A DNA stretch of 64,000 bases from G963662905 sp963676415 (GCA_963676415.1 OY781097.1:2542001-2606000), one strand, 5' to 3'. Positions 28,036 to 37,083 are shown, counted from the first letter of the stretch. Numbers and translations are program-made. The notes: generated by a model from the sequence alone, not told the origin.

Positions 28036-29720
28036 CGTCTAAAAACCTTCGTTTTTCTCCGTCCAGCCGTCATGAAGTGCTAAAATTAGCAAATATCTGC
28101 CATGTGACGATCTTTTTTTTGTTTGCATTATAAATCAAGCTCTGTTTTGGCTGTCCGAAAAACCGGCCTGTGGCTTCCAAAATGGCCATTATATGACCGA
28201 AAAAAGCGGCCAGCCACTCCCCGAAAGCTTTTGCGCCCAGAATATTGATCAAACGACGTAAATTATAAGAAATAAACACCAAGCCAACATCGGCACTGGC
28301 TCGTTTTATACCCTTTTTGGTCATAATATATCCAAAACCCCACTGCCTTTTTATTGTGCCGTATGGGTGCTCCACTATGGCCTGCCGCTTTTTGTAAGCC
28401 CTCTCATTGTTGATCATCCTTTCTTTGTTGGCTTCTATGTTTTTGGTGAATTCGCTGCGCTGTACTATTTTCCCATTAATCTTTGATTTGGTGCATAAAT
28501 GCTGGGCAGGACAGGTTTTGCATTTAGGGGTCTTGAACTGACGGAAGCGGTAGGCTTTCTTGCTGGCATAATACCAGGTGCCATTTGAATAGAGCTCTTG
28601 CCCCTGAGGACAGGTGTAGCAATCTTTGCCGGGACTATATTCAAAATTTTGTACATCATATTCGGGGGTTGGTGCTTTCGATGCCCCGGAAATGGCCGGG
28701 ATGGCAACAAGGGTTTGGATGCCCAATCGGTCGGCAATGGCAAATCCGCTTCCGGTATGGTATCCTTTATCGTAAAGGGCAGTAAAATCATTGTGCCCGA
28801 TAATGGCTTTGGCACGCCTGAGCATCGGCCCCATGGCCTTGCTGTCGTTTTGGTTGGTAACTTTATAATCAATGGGAAGCTTGTTTTTTCCGTCAACTGT
28901 TGTCTGGATGCTGTAGGCCACTTCGGTTATGTTGTTGCGGGTGATCATTTGCCGGCTTTCCGGATCGCTGGTGGAAACTTGTGGCTGACCGCTTTCATCC
29001 AGTTGCTGTTGGATATCGCGGTAAAACTGTTTGCGCCCTTCTTGCTTTTCTATCTCTGCCTGGATTTGTGCCTGGCTGTCGCCATCGGCTTCGGACAGTT
29101 GCTCCTGGTACTGATCCAGCTTTTTTTCGATATACTCCAGGTGACGCTTCACTTTCTTCTGGTTGTAGTTGTTCTTTTTGCTGTTCTGGGCGCGGACTTT
29201 GGTGCTGTCGCCTGCCAGTAGCTTTCCCCCGATCAGATCAAAGTTTTTGGCAATACTTACTGTTTGCCGGAACACTTCCCTGATGGCCCTGGGGTTGTCG
29301 CGCCTGAAATTGGAAATGGTATTGTGGTCGGGGGCAAGGCATTTGACAAGCCACATGAGCTCAATGTTCCGTTTGCATTCTTTTTCAAGTTCTCGCGAAG
29401 ACCTTGTGCGGTTCATATAGCCGTATATGTAGATCTTCAATAGGTCCTTGGGGTGGTATGCCGGCCGGCCGTTTTCCTGATGCCCGGTCCTAAAGCCCAT
29501 TTCCTCAATATTGAGGCTGTCCACAAAAAGGTCAATAATGCGCACTTCATTATGTGGCTCAATGGCTTGGTCGAGCGATACCGGAAAAAGGGCGGTTTGG
29601 CTGCGGTCTGTTCCTTTGATGTATTTCATGATATGAAGATACTAAATAACAAGGCCTTATACTAACCGTCGAGTTCATTGTTTTCAACAATACTGCATGA
29701 AGTTATCAAGGTTTTTAGAC
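28036..29720 (-). mobile_element. Intact IS1182-family insertion sequence
   Basis: Perfect 13-base terminal inverted repeats GTCTAAAAACCTT (28037-28049) and AAGGTTTTTAGAC (29708-29720) bound one full-length transposase gene. AGTC occurs at 28032-28035 and 29721-29724 and is read as the target duplication. The insertion lies inside an attC arm, between two cassettes. Confidence 0.85.
28070..29629 (-). CDS. IS1182 family transposase
   Basis: The 519-residue frame is uninterrupted. It has the family N-terminal domain (RPAYHPKDLLKIYIYGYMNR), the DDE residues in GDSTKVRAQNSKKNN, ALYDKGYHTG and VEHPYGTIKRQWG, and an insertion of coiled-coil type (about 155-225). A Cys cluster (CYTCPQGQ ... CKTCPAQHLC) is typical of the family. 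Full length and intact ends suggest a recent arrival able to move. Confidence 0.95.
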   Translation of the reverse strand: MKYIKGTDRSQTALFPVSLDQAIEPHNEVRIIDLFVDSLNIEEMGFRTGHQENGRPAYHPKDLLKIYIYGYMNRTRSSRELEKECKRNIELMWLVKCLAPDHNTISNFRRDNPRAIREVFRQTVSIAKNFDLIGGKLLAGDSTKVRAQNSKKNNYNQKKVKRHLEYIEKKLDQYQEQLSEADGDSQAQIQAEIEKQEGRKQFYRDIQQQLDESGQPQVSTSDPESRQMITRNNITEVAYSIQTTVDGKNKLPIDYKVTNQNDSKAMGPMLRRAKAIIGHNDFTALYDKGYHTGSGFAIADRLGIQTLVAIPAISGASKAPTPEYDVQNFEYSPGKDCYTCPQGQELYSNGTWYYASKKAYRFRQFKTPKCKTCPAQHLCTKSKINGKIVQRSEFTKNIEANKERMINNERAYKKRQAIVEHPYGTIKRQWGFGYIMTKKGIKRASADVGLVFISYNLRRLINILGAKAFGEWLAAFFGHIMAILEATGRFFGQPKQSLIYNANKKKIVTWQIFANFSTS

Positions 29721-29869
29721 AGTCTGACGGTAAACTGTATGAGTAGTGGCGGATTTGCGTGCGATTTTCCGTCCGAAGGACGATAGAAAATCGGGCGGGA
29801 ATCCGACCTACGAGTACCCACCGAACCCCGCCATTACTTCTACAGAATGTTCTATGCCGTTTTTTTTGT

Positions 29870-30637
29870 TCATAATAATCCTAATATAGGTTTCATTAAT
29901 TCAAAGATTGGAGAAGCAATAAGATTCGTAAATACATTAATCCCAACTTCTTTTATAAGTGAACCGATAGTCAATAATCTACTATTAATATTGTTGCCTT
30001 TATTTAACTGTTTCAGTGCGTTATCAATCTCTATCTGGAAATCATCTTTTAATTCTGCATTTAGGACTTCAATGTCCTTTTTTAATTCATCAAAAAATTC
30101 TCGGACATTATTTTCAGTATAGGATACTTGTTGAGTCTGAGAAGAATTATCTGAATTGACCTGAAATTGCGTTGGAGCATTTATATTTTCCACTTTCAAT
30201 GTAATTGCCGATTGTTTTCCTTTTTGTTTTTTCATTTCTCGTTCATTTATCCAGTCAAGAATTAATTCAACGTATATATCGTTATTTTTTCTGTTTTTTA
30301 TTATTGGTAATACAACATATTTGATTTGTTTTATGAACTTCAATTTGTCTCCGTGTTTTTTAGTCAAATAGAAATCTAAATGGTAGTCTAGTATTTTTTG
30401 TAAATCATATGGAGGTTTAATGTCTAAAAGTTTATTTGCAAAAGCGTTGTCATAATCATCCGAAGTGGTATCCCTATAAAACGTTTGGGATTGATAATTT
30501 CGTTCTTCTCCCCAGTCTCCACGTACAGATTTGCCAATTACTGCCATAATAGTTTGTTTTCCTAAGTTTTGTAATTGATAATCGTTTTGTGGATTTTCGT
30601 TTTCAGCATTTATTGAGTAGAATTCAGTCATATTCAT
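29870..30637 (-). CDS. Unknown cassette-borne protein
   Basis: A 255-residue protein without signal peptide. The first ~120 residues are polar with aromatic patches (GDWGEERNYQSQTFYRD). A Q/S/T-rich linker (about 145-170) and an acidic helix pair (EFFDELKKDIEVLNAELKDD, about 180-200) follow, then a hydrophobic C-terminal helix (SLIKEVGINVFTNLIASPIF). The amphipathic C-terminus could associate with membrane. I do not recognise a family. The cassette boxes match exactly: GTTCTATGCC at 29849-29858 and, inverted, at 30674-30683. Confidence 0.65.
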   Translation of the reverse strand: MNMTEFYSINAENENPQNDYQLQNLGKQTIMAVIGKSVRGDWGEERNYQSQTFYRDTTSDDYDNAFANKLLDIKPPYDLQKILDYHLDFYLTKKHGDKLKFIKQIKYVVLPIIKNRKNNDIYVELILDWINEREMKKQKGKQSAITLKVENINAPTQFQVNSDNSSQTQQVSYTENNVREFFDELKKDIEVLNAELKDDFQIEIDNALKQLNKGNNINSRLLTIGSLIKEVGINVFTNLIASPIFELMKPILGLL

Positions 30638-31025
30638 TTTTGTTAATATCTATCACGCTCTCTTGTCTTAAATGGCATAGAACTTCTGCATATAAGAACC
30701 CCAAATTACCAATACATCGCCTTTGAGCGGAACTGGTGTTTGCCTATCAGGCTTTATTTTACCAAAATATGTATGGGCGCATGCCGGTTTCATATGCTTT
30801 TTCTTTGTTTCTCTACAAATTTAGATATTCTTTTCTAATCTTCAACTAAATGTCCAATAAATCTCCCGGACTTTTTATCCCCCCAAAGTCCTTTGTGCTT
30901 ACATGAGTATAAATCTTTGTGGTTTTGCTGCTGTTGAACGAAACCTCCCTCCGGTCGGCAGCTTTACCTAAGATCTGATTCTTACGTATAAGGTTTTATT
31001 TATCAGCCTTATAAAAATTAATCTT

Positions 31026-31259
31026 ATGAAAAAAAGAACGATCCAGGATGAAGCATGCCTCAAAGTGAAAGGCTTTCGCCAAATAGCTGAGCAGTTTATG
31101 CAGCGCCTTGTAATCAATGGACGCTCGCGTTCCACACACGAAAACTACCTTCGCCAGATAGCAAAGATGGCGATTTTTTATGAGAAAAACCCGCTTGAAA
31201 TGGAAAATTCAATACCCGAATCATTCCATGAGCGAATTAGGGCTCCGGAAGCTTGCTGA
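31026..31259 (+). pseudogene. Tyrosine recombinase N-terminal fragment (IS91-associated type), copy 1
   Basis: A 77-residue frame, MKKRTIQDEACLKV then FRQIAEQFMQRLVINGRSRS and THENYLRQIAKMAIFY, is the SAM-like core-binding domain of XerD-like integrases that accompany IS91-type elements in Bacteroidota. It stops at RAPEAC with no catalytic domain (no R-H-R-Y residues). It is not an IntI integrase. Confidence 0.7.
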
Positions 31260-31319
31260 GAAAATGCACATAATTTATTGTTTTCCCTCTGCCCCTGCAA
31301 TGCAGGACTGATATGATTA

Positions 31320-31466
31320 GTTTTTGTCCATAATATTCGATCTCAGCGTTATTCTCGGTATTGAAACCAGTCATCCCGTACGTACGGGACTCCTTATTTT
31401 CAATACCGAGAATGCCTCGACCTCGAACATTCTGAACTAAAAACACGACTTTATAGACGAACTCTA
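31320..31466. mobile_element. 147-bp ISNCY-related MITE with ATTA target duplication
   Basis: ATTA at 31316-31319 and 31467-31470 flank the element. The second copy of the spacer has the uninterrupted site (GATATGATTATGCC at about 33980), so the borders are exact. The ends TTAGTTTTTGTCCATAA and, inverted, TTAGAGTTCGTCTATAAAG resemble the ISNCY ends. The interior is a long hairpin with arms TTCTCGGTATTGAAA and TTTTCAATACCGAGAA around TCATCCCGTACGTACGGGAC. Confidence 0.9.
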
Positions 31467-31818
31467 ATTATGCCAAAACCCCACAAAATGGGCTGTGTAT
31501 GGCGATAGATATTGACAAAACGTCCTTTAGAATTATTGCATAGCAAATCTTTTCGGCTGAAAATGGCTTGTTTCCCTTCCCAAAAGGTATTTGCCAGAAA
31601 ATACCGCAGAAATTGATTCCCCAATATATTGGTACACCGGTTTTTCCCGAATGTCTCGGGACAGGTTCCGAATGTCTCGGGACAGGCTCTTCAATCAGCG
31701 AAAGTTCGGGACAAGCACTATGCACACCTGCCCCGAGTAATTCGTGTGTACCTGACCCGAGCCTTCGGGTTTCCGGCTTAGGCCGGAAAACGTTGCTTAA
31801 TTGTTGGCAGCAGGGTTT

Positions 31819-33282
31819 TCATTTTTTCTTTATATTAATCCATTTCTTTTTAACGTAAACAAAACTCATTAAGAGAAAGAATATGATACAGAGCCATGCA
31901 AAATAGTCTCCTAAAAATGAATAAATCGTTTTTTGTCCTTTTACAGGCACATCTGAATATAAAATTACTTCATCGGTCTTAAAAAAGTCATTGGACGATA
32001 AAAGTTGTCCTTTATAGTCAAAGGAGGCAGAAAATCCTTTGAATGTCGACCTAACCATGTTAAAACCATTTTCAATGCCCCTTAAAGATGCAACGTAGGT
32101 ATGATATGGCGAAATTTCTTTCCAGTCGCTACCGGGCACTAATATAATGTCAATATTCATTTTGCCAGTTTGACTAATCAAAGATGGGAAATCCATATCG
32201 AAGCAAATGGCAGAACCAATTCTTCCGTAAGGCGAATCAAAATATTTTATAACCCCATCTCCATAGTCACATTCACCGGGATAAGTTGGCTTTGCCTTAT
32301 GATATGTAAATAGTATTTCTCCCATTGGAGAAATCCAGGTTATTTTGTTTTCAGGATTTTCATTAGAGTTTTCTTCTGGTATTACATTGATAGGAATTCC
32401 AATGTAGATGCTATCACGTATTGCAATTGTTTTAGCTTTTTCGATGAAATCAGTTTCTTTATCAACAGGCAAACTGATGATTGTTTCTCTTCCAAATATT
32501 ATTTTAGCACCTGAAGAAGCTGCTGTTTCACAATTTCTTAAAAATCCCTGGTTTGCCTTTTCAACCAAAGAGTCAAAGTTCGTTGTCATGCGATGATGAT
32601 GCTCCTCTTTAGTGCTATTTATTGAAGCAATTCTTACAGTTGGTGAGTCAATTGTTGAAGACAATCTTATTTGCCCCCATAAAATTATTGCGAGAAAAGG
32701 AATACCGAATTTCCAAAACGCTGAATAAACTTTATTCCTCTCAAAATAATTGTCCCCAAGCCAATTTATAATTGATGCAGTCCACGTAATTAAAAATACT
32801 ACTCCCCAAATGCCAGTAATTGAGATAAGCTGTAATAAAGGCAATGATGACTGGGTATGAACCAAAGTTCCGTATGAACCCGAAGGATTAGTTAATATGG
32901 TAATGTAATCCATTATCACATAAGCAAACGGAAATATGAGTGTCGAAACGATTCCCTTAAATTTTTGAGTGTAAATTCGGTCTAACAAAAATGTCAGCGA
33001 AGTAAATAGGCTCATCATAAAAGAAACCAAGTAGTAGAAAAAACCTGACATGGGCAACATTCCCTTCCAGACGAATATGTTTGACACCCAACCAACAAGA
33101 ACAATTATCAGAAATCCTTTAAATGGTTTTTGAAACCGTAAAAAACGAATGAGAAATATCGGTGCGACAAAAGCAGCAATGGGTAAAATCCATCTGCCGT
33201 TAAAAAAGAAAAGGAAAATAAATCCAATCAATAAATAGATGTAAGAATATTGTGTTTTTCTTTTATTCATGGCTTTTTCCAT
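31819..33282 (-). CDS. lnt: Apolipoprotein N-acyltransferase-like protein (Lnt family), cassette gene
   Basis: The 487-residue protein has about seven hydrophobic segments in the first 200 residues (including NPSGSYGTLVHTQ typical of Lnt), then a carbon-nitrogen hydrolase (nitrilase) domain and a last membrane helix near 462-480. The nitrilase triad is visible as E266 (FGRET), K329 or K331 (YHKAKPTYPGE) and C360 (GSAICFD). Lnt N-acylates lipoproteins at the periplasmic side of the inner membrane. A cassette-borne copy is unusual. It may act on the lipoproteins encoded next door or serve another acyl transfer. Boxes: GTTGGCAGCAGGGT at 31803 and GTTAGCAGCAAGGT, inverted, at 33339-33352. Confidence 0.8.
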   Translation of the reverse strand: MEKAMNKRKTQYSYIYLLIGFIFLFFFNGRWILPIAAFVAPIFLIRFLRFQKPFKGFLIIVLVGWVSNIFVWKGMLPMSGFFYYLVSFMMSLFTSLTFLLDRIYTQKFKGIVSTLIFPFAYVIMDYITILTNPSGSYGTLVHTQSSLPLLQLISITGIWGVVFLITWTASIINWLGDNYFERNKVYSAFWKFGIPFLAIILWGQIRLSSTIDSPTVRIASINSTKEEHHHRMTTNFDSLVEKANQGFLRNCETAASSGAKIIFGRETIISLPVDKETDFIEKAKTIAIRDSIYIGIPINVIPEENSNENPENKITWISPMGEILFTYHKAKPTYPGECDYGDGVIKYFDSPYGRIGSAICFDMDFPSLISQTGKMNIDIILVPGSDWKEISPYHTYVASLRGIENGFNMVRSTFKGFSASFDYKGQLLSSNDFFKTDEVILYSDVPVKGQKTIYSFLGDYFAWLCIIFFLLMSFVYVKKKWINIKKK

Positions 33283-33338
33283 TGTTTATATTTATTCATT
33301 AATCAATTTAGATTATAGTTTCGTAGATGGGTTTGTCA

Positions 33339-34333
33339 ACCTTGCTGCTAACTCCCGCATATAAGAACCCCAAATTACCAATACATCGCCTTTGAGCGAA
33401 GCTGGTGTTTGCCTATCAGGCTTTATTTTACCAAAATATGTATGGGCGCATGCCGGTTTCATATGCTTTTTCTTTGTTTCTCTACAAATTTAGATATTCT
33501 TTTCTAATCTTCAACCAAATGTCCAATAAATCTCCCGGACTTTTTATCCCCCCAAAGTCCTTTGTGCTTACATGAGTATAAATCTTTGTGGTTTTGCTGC
33601 TGTTGAACGAAACCTCCCTCCGGTCGGCAGCTTTACTTAAGATCTGATTCTTACGTATAAGGTTTTATTTATCAACCTTATAAAATTTAATATTATGAAA
33701 AAATGAACAATCCAGGATGAAGCATGCCTCAAAGTGAAAGGCTTTCGCCAAATAGCTGAGCAGTTTATGCAGCGCCTTGTAATCAATGGACGCTCGCGTT
33801 CCACACACGAAAACTACCTTCGCCAGATAGCAAAGATGGCGATTTTTTATAAGAAAAACCCGCTTGAAATGGAAAATTCAATACCCGAATCATTCCATGA
33901 GCGAATTAGGGCTCCGGATGCTTGCTGAGAAAATGCACATAATTTATTGTTTTCCCTCTGCCCCTGCACGGCGGGACTGATATGATTATGCCAAGGTTTC
34001 ACTAAATGTCCTGTAGAGGGCAATAGATATTGACAAAATATTTTTTAGAATTATTGTAAACCAAGGCTTTCGGCTGAAAATGGCTTGTGTCCCTTCTCAA
34101 AAACTATTCGGCAGAAAAAACCGCGTAAATTGATTCCCCAATATATTGGTACACCGGTTTTTCCCGAATGGCTCGGGACAGGTCCCGAAAGGCTTGGGAC
34201 AGGCATTTCAATCCACGAAAGTTCGGGACAAGCACAAAGCACACCTGCCCCGAGTAATTCGTGGGTACCTGACCCGAGCCTTCGGGTTTCCGGCTTAGGC
34301 CGGAAAACGATGCTTAATTGTTGCCAACCGTAT
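33339..34333 (-). repeat. Long intercassette spacer S, copy 2 (empty MITE site)
   Basis: Near-identical to 30674-31817 except for the MITE. It runs from the R' box of the Lnt cassette to the R'' box of the esterase cassette (GTTGCCAACCGTA, 34320-34332). It includes the head region starting TATAAGAACCCCAAATTACC, also found in diverged form at about 39960-40200. Confidence 0.8.
33695..33928 (+). pseudogene. Tyrosine recombinase N-terminal fragment, copy 2, with nonsense codon
   Basis: Same fragment as at 31026-31259, ending RAPDAC. The fourth codon is TGA (ATGAAAAAATGA), so even the short product would not be made from the same start. Confidence 0.7.
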
Positions 34334-34337
34334 TTCC

Positions 34338-34544
34338 TTAATATTTAAGCTTTTCTATAAATTCAGTTCTAATATCCCCAACTTGTCCACCGTATTTTCC
34401 CCACCAAATAAAATGTCCAGCACCTTCTATTGGATAAAAGCTAATATCATTTCCTTCAAGTTCCATATTATCGACAAATTCTTTAGCTGACGCAAATGGG
34501 ACATTCCTGTCATTTGTCCCTTGAATGATTAGTGTCGGAGGCAA
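34338..34544 (-). CDS. Lipoprotein esterase, C-terminal part after a frameshift
   Basis: The 68-residue frame PPTLIIQGTNDRNVPF ... EGAGHFIWWG carries the catalytic Asp (GTND) and His (GAGH) of the alpha/beta hydrolase whose first part is at 34529-35890. It has no start codon of its own in a sensible place. It becomes continuous with the upstream frame (NNLKKKGLPPTLII) if the A8 run at about 34548-34555 had nine bases. Confidence 0.75.
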   Translation of the reverse strand: MPPTLIIQGTNDRNVPFASAKEFVDNMELEGNDISFYPIEGAGHFIWWGKYGGQVGDIRTEFIEKLKY

Positions 34545-35890
34545 TCCTTTTTTTTCAAATTGTTCGGAGATATTTCTTTAACTAATGACTCGCTTTTATT
34601 TCTATTTTTTAGGTCTTGCCTAATCCACAGAGTATTTTCATCAGTCAAATCATATACTCCAGAATTGACCATTAAAACATTTGGCACACAACTGTAGTTT
34701 AAATTGTCTGTTTTTTCATTCCAATTTTCAACTAATGCTGTAGCCAAAATAAGGTGCCCTCCTGCACTGTTTCCTGATGCAATTATTTTATTTGAGTCAA
34801 TATTATATTTGTCTGAATGTTTTCTTAACCAACGGATAGCTGATTTTGCATCCATCACAGCTTCAAACGGGAGTGTTCCTTGTCTGTTGGCTAAACGATA
34901 TTCAACAGCAACACCAACCCAACCTTTTTCTGCATAACTCTGGCAGGCTCCAAAATTCCAGTCAGGTTTACCTTCTGTCCAACTGCCACCACTGAAATAA
35001 ACAATTGCAGGAACTTTTTTATTTTGAGTGTTTTCTTTCGGGAGAAATATATGAACTTCTAAATCGCAACCACTAACAGTTTTATATATTTCTATCAAAT
35101 GATTTTCTCTGCCTTGTTTCTCCTTCTCGTATTGGCTTTTTACTTTGTTCAAATATGAATAGTCTGAACACGTAGAAACAAAATCAGAGTAAACTTCTTC
35201 GAGGTTTTTAATCCCGAAATTCTCAATATGCTTGTTTATGTATTCATATTTTAAATAGTCAACGATTTCTTTATTATTAAAATAATCCGTAATTAGATTT
35301 AATGTTGCATTTAACTGTTGGTTGTCAGTGTTTGTATAGTTATCCTTTTTTAGTTCAATTTTGGATTGCATATATAAAAAAGCCTTTATGAAGCTTTTAA
35401 AACTTTCTATTTCCAATAATTCGGAATTATTAAGTTCTTGAATACTGCTTTCAAGCCTTTGCTCAATCATTTTATCTGAAAGCAACTTATTACCTGTAAA
35501 CCTCTCATAAAAGTATGGGTATTCGACTAAGAACTTGTCATAAAAGTATTTTATATCTTTTGATTCCCTGATAAGAAAGCTTTCTTCAGTCTTTGTATTA
35601 TTCTGTAGAGATTCAAAATTATCAAGGGAAAGCTTACGTAAAGAATCAAGTACTTGCAAAAAATCAGTTTCATTTAATGAATTAATTTCTTTGTGATTAC
35701 TATAAAAATGCCTTAAAAATGATTCTTTAATAGTCTCCTTTTTAGATAAGTAGCTTTTTAACTCTTGTTCATCAGATTTTTGTTCAATTGTTGATGTTTT
35801 TGTTTTCTGTTCTTTATTTGAATTACACGATGTAAATATTAAACTTAGAATACAAGTAAAGCCGATTAATGTAATCTTCAAATTTTTCAT
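34529..35890 (-). CDS. Lipoprotein with alpha/beta hydrolase (esterase) domain, N-terminal part, cassette gene
   Basis: The protein opens with a lipoprotein signal (lipobox LIFTSC, Cys about residue 22), then a helical region of unknown function (about 30-270). The hydrolase domain follows: VYFSGGSW takes the place of the oxyanion HGG, and the nucleophile elbow is GNSAGG (about residue 368). The frame ends early at KKKDCLRH through a one-base deletion in an A8 tract. The Asp and His of the triad lie in the next frame at 34338-34544. An outer-membrane-associated esterase is inferred if the frame is restored. The cassette boxes are GTTGCCAACCGTA and TTTACCAACCATA (inverted, 35919-35931). Confidence 0.8.
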   Translation of the reverse strand: MKNLKITLIGFTCILSLIFTSCNSNKEQKTKTSTIEQKSDEQELKSYLSKKETIKESFLRHFYSNHKEINSLNETDFLQVLDSLRKLSLDNFESLQNNTKTEESFLIRESKDIKYFYDKFLVEYPYFYERFTGNKLLSDKMIEQRLESSIQELNNSELLEIESFKSFIKAFLYMQSKIELKKDNYTNTDNQQLNATLNLITDYFNNKEIVDYLKYEYINKHIENFGIKNLEEVYSDFVSTCSDYSYLNKVKSQYEKEKQGRENHLIEIYKTVSGCDLEVHIFLPKENTQNKKVPAIVYFSGGSWTEGKPDWNFGACQSYAEKGWVGVAVEYRLANRQGTLPFEAVMDAKSAIRWLRKHSDKYNIDSNKIIASGNSAGGHLILATALVENWNEKTDNLNYSCVPNVLMVNSGVYDLTDENTLWIRQDLKNRNKSESLVKEISPNNLKKKDCLRH

Positions 35891-35918
35891 CTTATTTAGT
35901 TTAGTTGCACTTCATTTT

Positions 35919-36080
35919 ATATGGTTGGTAAAGGTCACTTGTATGTGGTCGGGCGGGATTTCGAGAAGAAATCCTGTCAGACCCGCAGGAAAGTGGGCAC
36001 GAGGTCTGACTTGTCAGCCCGCTAAAACCCCCGCCTGCCATATACAAAATGTGTGTGCCCAGCATGGTTGCCGTGCACAC
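35919..36080 (-). repeat. attC-like site upstream of the esterase cassette
   Basis: On the minus strand CATTTTGTATATGGCAGGCG and AGCGGGCTGACAAG pair with CCCGCCCGACCACATACAAG, closing a large palindrome that ends at TTTACCAACC. An inner GTCAGACC-type inverted repeat forms the loop. The R'' side is less clear, probably AACCATGC near 36065. Confidence 0.6.
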
Positions 36081-36139
36081 AGCCGTAGGCTTTGAATAAA
36101 TTCCAAAAATGCAACATATTTGTTTAAAATGCAAACGCT

Positions 36140-36766
36140 GTGTGCCAAATATTATCCAAAGGGTGAAAGTCCCTTATGCGCGGGATTAGCATCCCGAAGC
36201 ATTAGTAAGCCACAAGCTGGTTTGCCGCGAGGCATTCAGTGAAGGAAGTGGGACTACAAATTCCGGTACTGACGGACAGGAACTGGATACGAGGCATAAC
36301 TTCAGGGGGTGAGCAGCCACACCACTGCAACGCCCAAAAGGTTACAGGTCTGTAGTTATGTAGATCCAGCAGCGATTGGAAGAGGGATAACAACCTTACC
36401 TGGGGAGGTCTTAGCAACTACGTGTAGTTACGCCAAGAAGTCAGCAGAAGCCATATTAGTCACAGCAAACGAGCCAGTCCCTAATGGACAAGGATAAACT
36501 GGAGGACTCACCGAGTGATGAAGGGCTGAACTTTAAAACGTTGTTAATTTGGATTGGAGGCGCTCAATTAGAAGAGTCCAGCCAACTGAAAAGGCAACAG
36601 GGAAGAAAATTGACCAGAGATGGAACTGATTGAACAACTCTTACAGCCTGATAACTTAACTCAGGCGGGCAAAGAAGTAATCCGCAACAAGGGAGCGGGA
36701 GGCATCGACGGGATGACGGTCAAGGAACTGAAAGGTTACTTGGATAAACACCGTTATGAACTGGTT
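36140..36766 (+). ncRNA. Group II intron 5' fragment
   Basis: It starts GTGTGCC and shows the characteristic early intron sequence GGGTGAAAGTCCCTTATGCG then GCGGGATTAGCATCCCG. Conserved domain I pieces follow (GTACTGACGGACAGGAAC, GAGCAGCCACACC, AGTGATGAAGGGCTGAAC), then the start of an intron-encoded reverse transcriptase. It is cut off at about 36766, so domains V and VI are absent and it cannot splice. It lies inside the cassette array. Some group IIC introns are known to target attC sites; I did not establish the class of this one. Confidence 0.8.
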
Positions 36767-36790
36767 GAGCAGTGCACCAAATCAAATTGA
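36620..36790 (+). pseudogene. ltrA: Group II intron reverse transcriptase/maturase, N-terminal 50 residues only
   Basis: MELIEQLLQPDNLTQAGKEV then RNKGAGGIDGMTVKELKGYL is the conserved start of group II intron-encoded RTs. Homology stops at LVEQ near 36766, where IS91-type sequence begins; the frame ends at 36790. Confidence 0.8.
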
Positions 36791-37083
36791 GCCATCAGGA
36801 ATTTATCCGGAGGTTTTCCTTGCACATCCTGCCCAAGGGATTTGTGCGCATGAAGCATTATGGGATACTGAGCAATGCACTGAAAAAGAAAATCATCCCG
36901 GAACTACAGCAGAGCCTGGGCAAACCTGACCTGCCCAAAAGAAAAGCGTATGTCCACAGGCAATGCCCAAAATGCTGCAAAGGCCTGATGCAGACGCTTT
37001 ATACTTTTGAGGGACGTGCGCCACCTTTAGGGCTTGTCCTTAAAAAACTCAAACAAACATCCTACTTGCTTCAATTATTTTAA
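36772..37083 (+). pseudogene. IS91-family (Y2) transposase, C-terminal fragment
   Basis: The frame reads HQEFIRRFSLHILPKGFVRM then KHYGILSNALKKKIIPELQQ, the C-terminal region of IS91-type rolling-circle transposases. A C-x2-C pair (CPKCCKG) is typical of the tail. The catalytic HUH and Tyr part is missing. Downstream 37084-37360 shows no gene; it ends with a GCGCTGCGCGC palindrome and GCTTAATTGTTATACAAAG, the R'' box of the C45 cassette (37368-37380). Confidence 0.75.

Larger units (their letters stand above)
28013..29858 (-). repeat. attC site split by IS1182 (28013-28035 plus 29721-29858)
   Basis: Removing 28036-29720 plus one AGTC copy restores a ~150-base palindrome on the minus strand. 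R'' is GGCATAGAAC. The left arm TCTGTAGAAGTAATGGCGG pairs with the right arm CCGCCACTACTCATACAG. The centre is TCGTCCTTCGGACGGAAAAT, and the site ends CCGTTGGCAACC. This is the clearest attC architecture in the window. Confidence 0.8.
30674..31817 (-). repeat. Long intercassette spacer S, copy 1, between the unknown and Lnt cassettes
   Basis: After removal of the 147-bp MITE and its ATTA duplication, this spacer is homologous almost end to end with 33339-34333 (about 980 bp). It starts at the R' box (GGCATAGAAC, then TATAAGAACCCC) and contains an N-terminal recombinase fragment. It ends with CGGGACAGG palindromes and GCTTAATTGTTGG, the R'' box of the next cassette (31803-31817). Confidence 0.8.

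Noticed and set aside
28598..29221. 207-residue plus-strand frame over the IS1182 transposase
   Set aside because: Shadow of the intact transposase on the other strand.
31026..31259. Integron integrase candidate
   Set aside because: Only the N-terminal core-binding domain remains and its sequence resembles IS91-associated XerD-like recombinases; no catalytic residues or IntI-specific insert are present.
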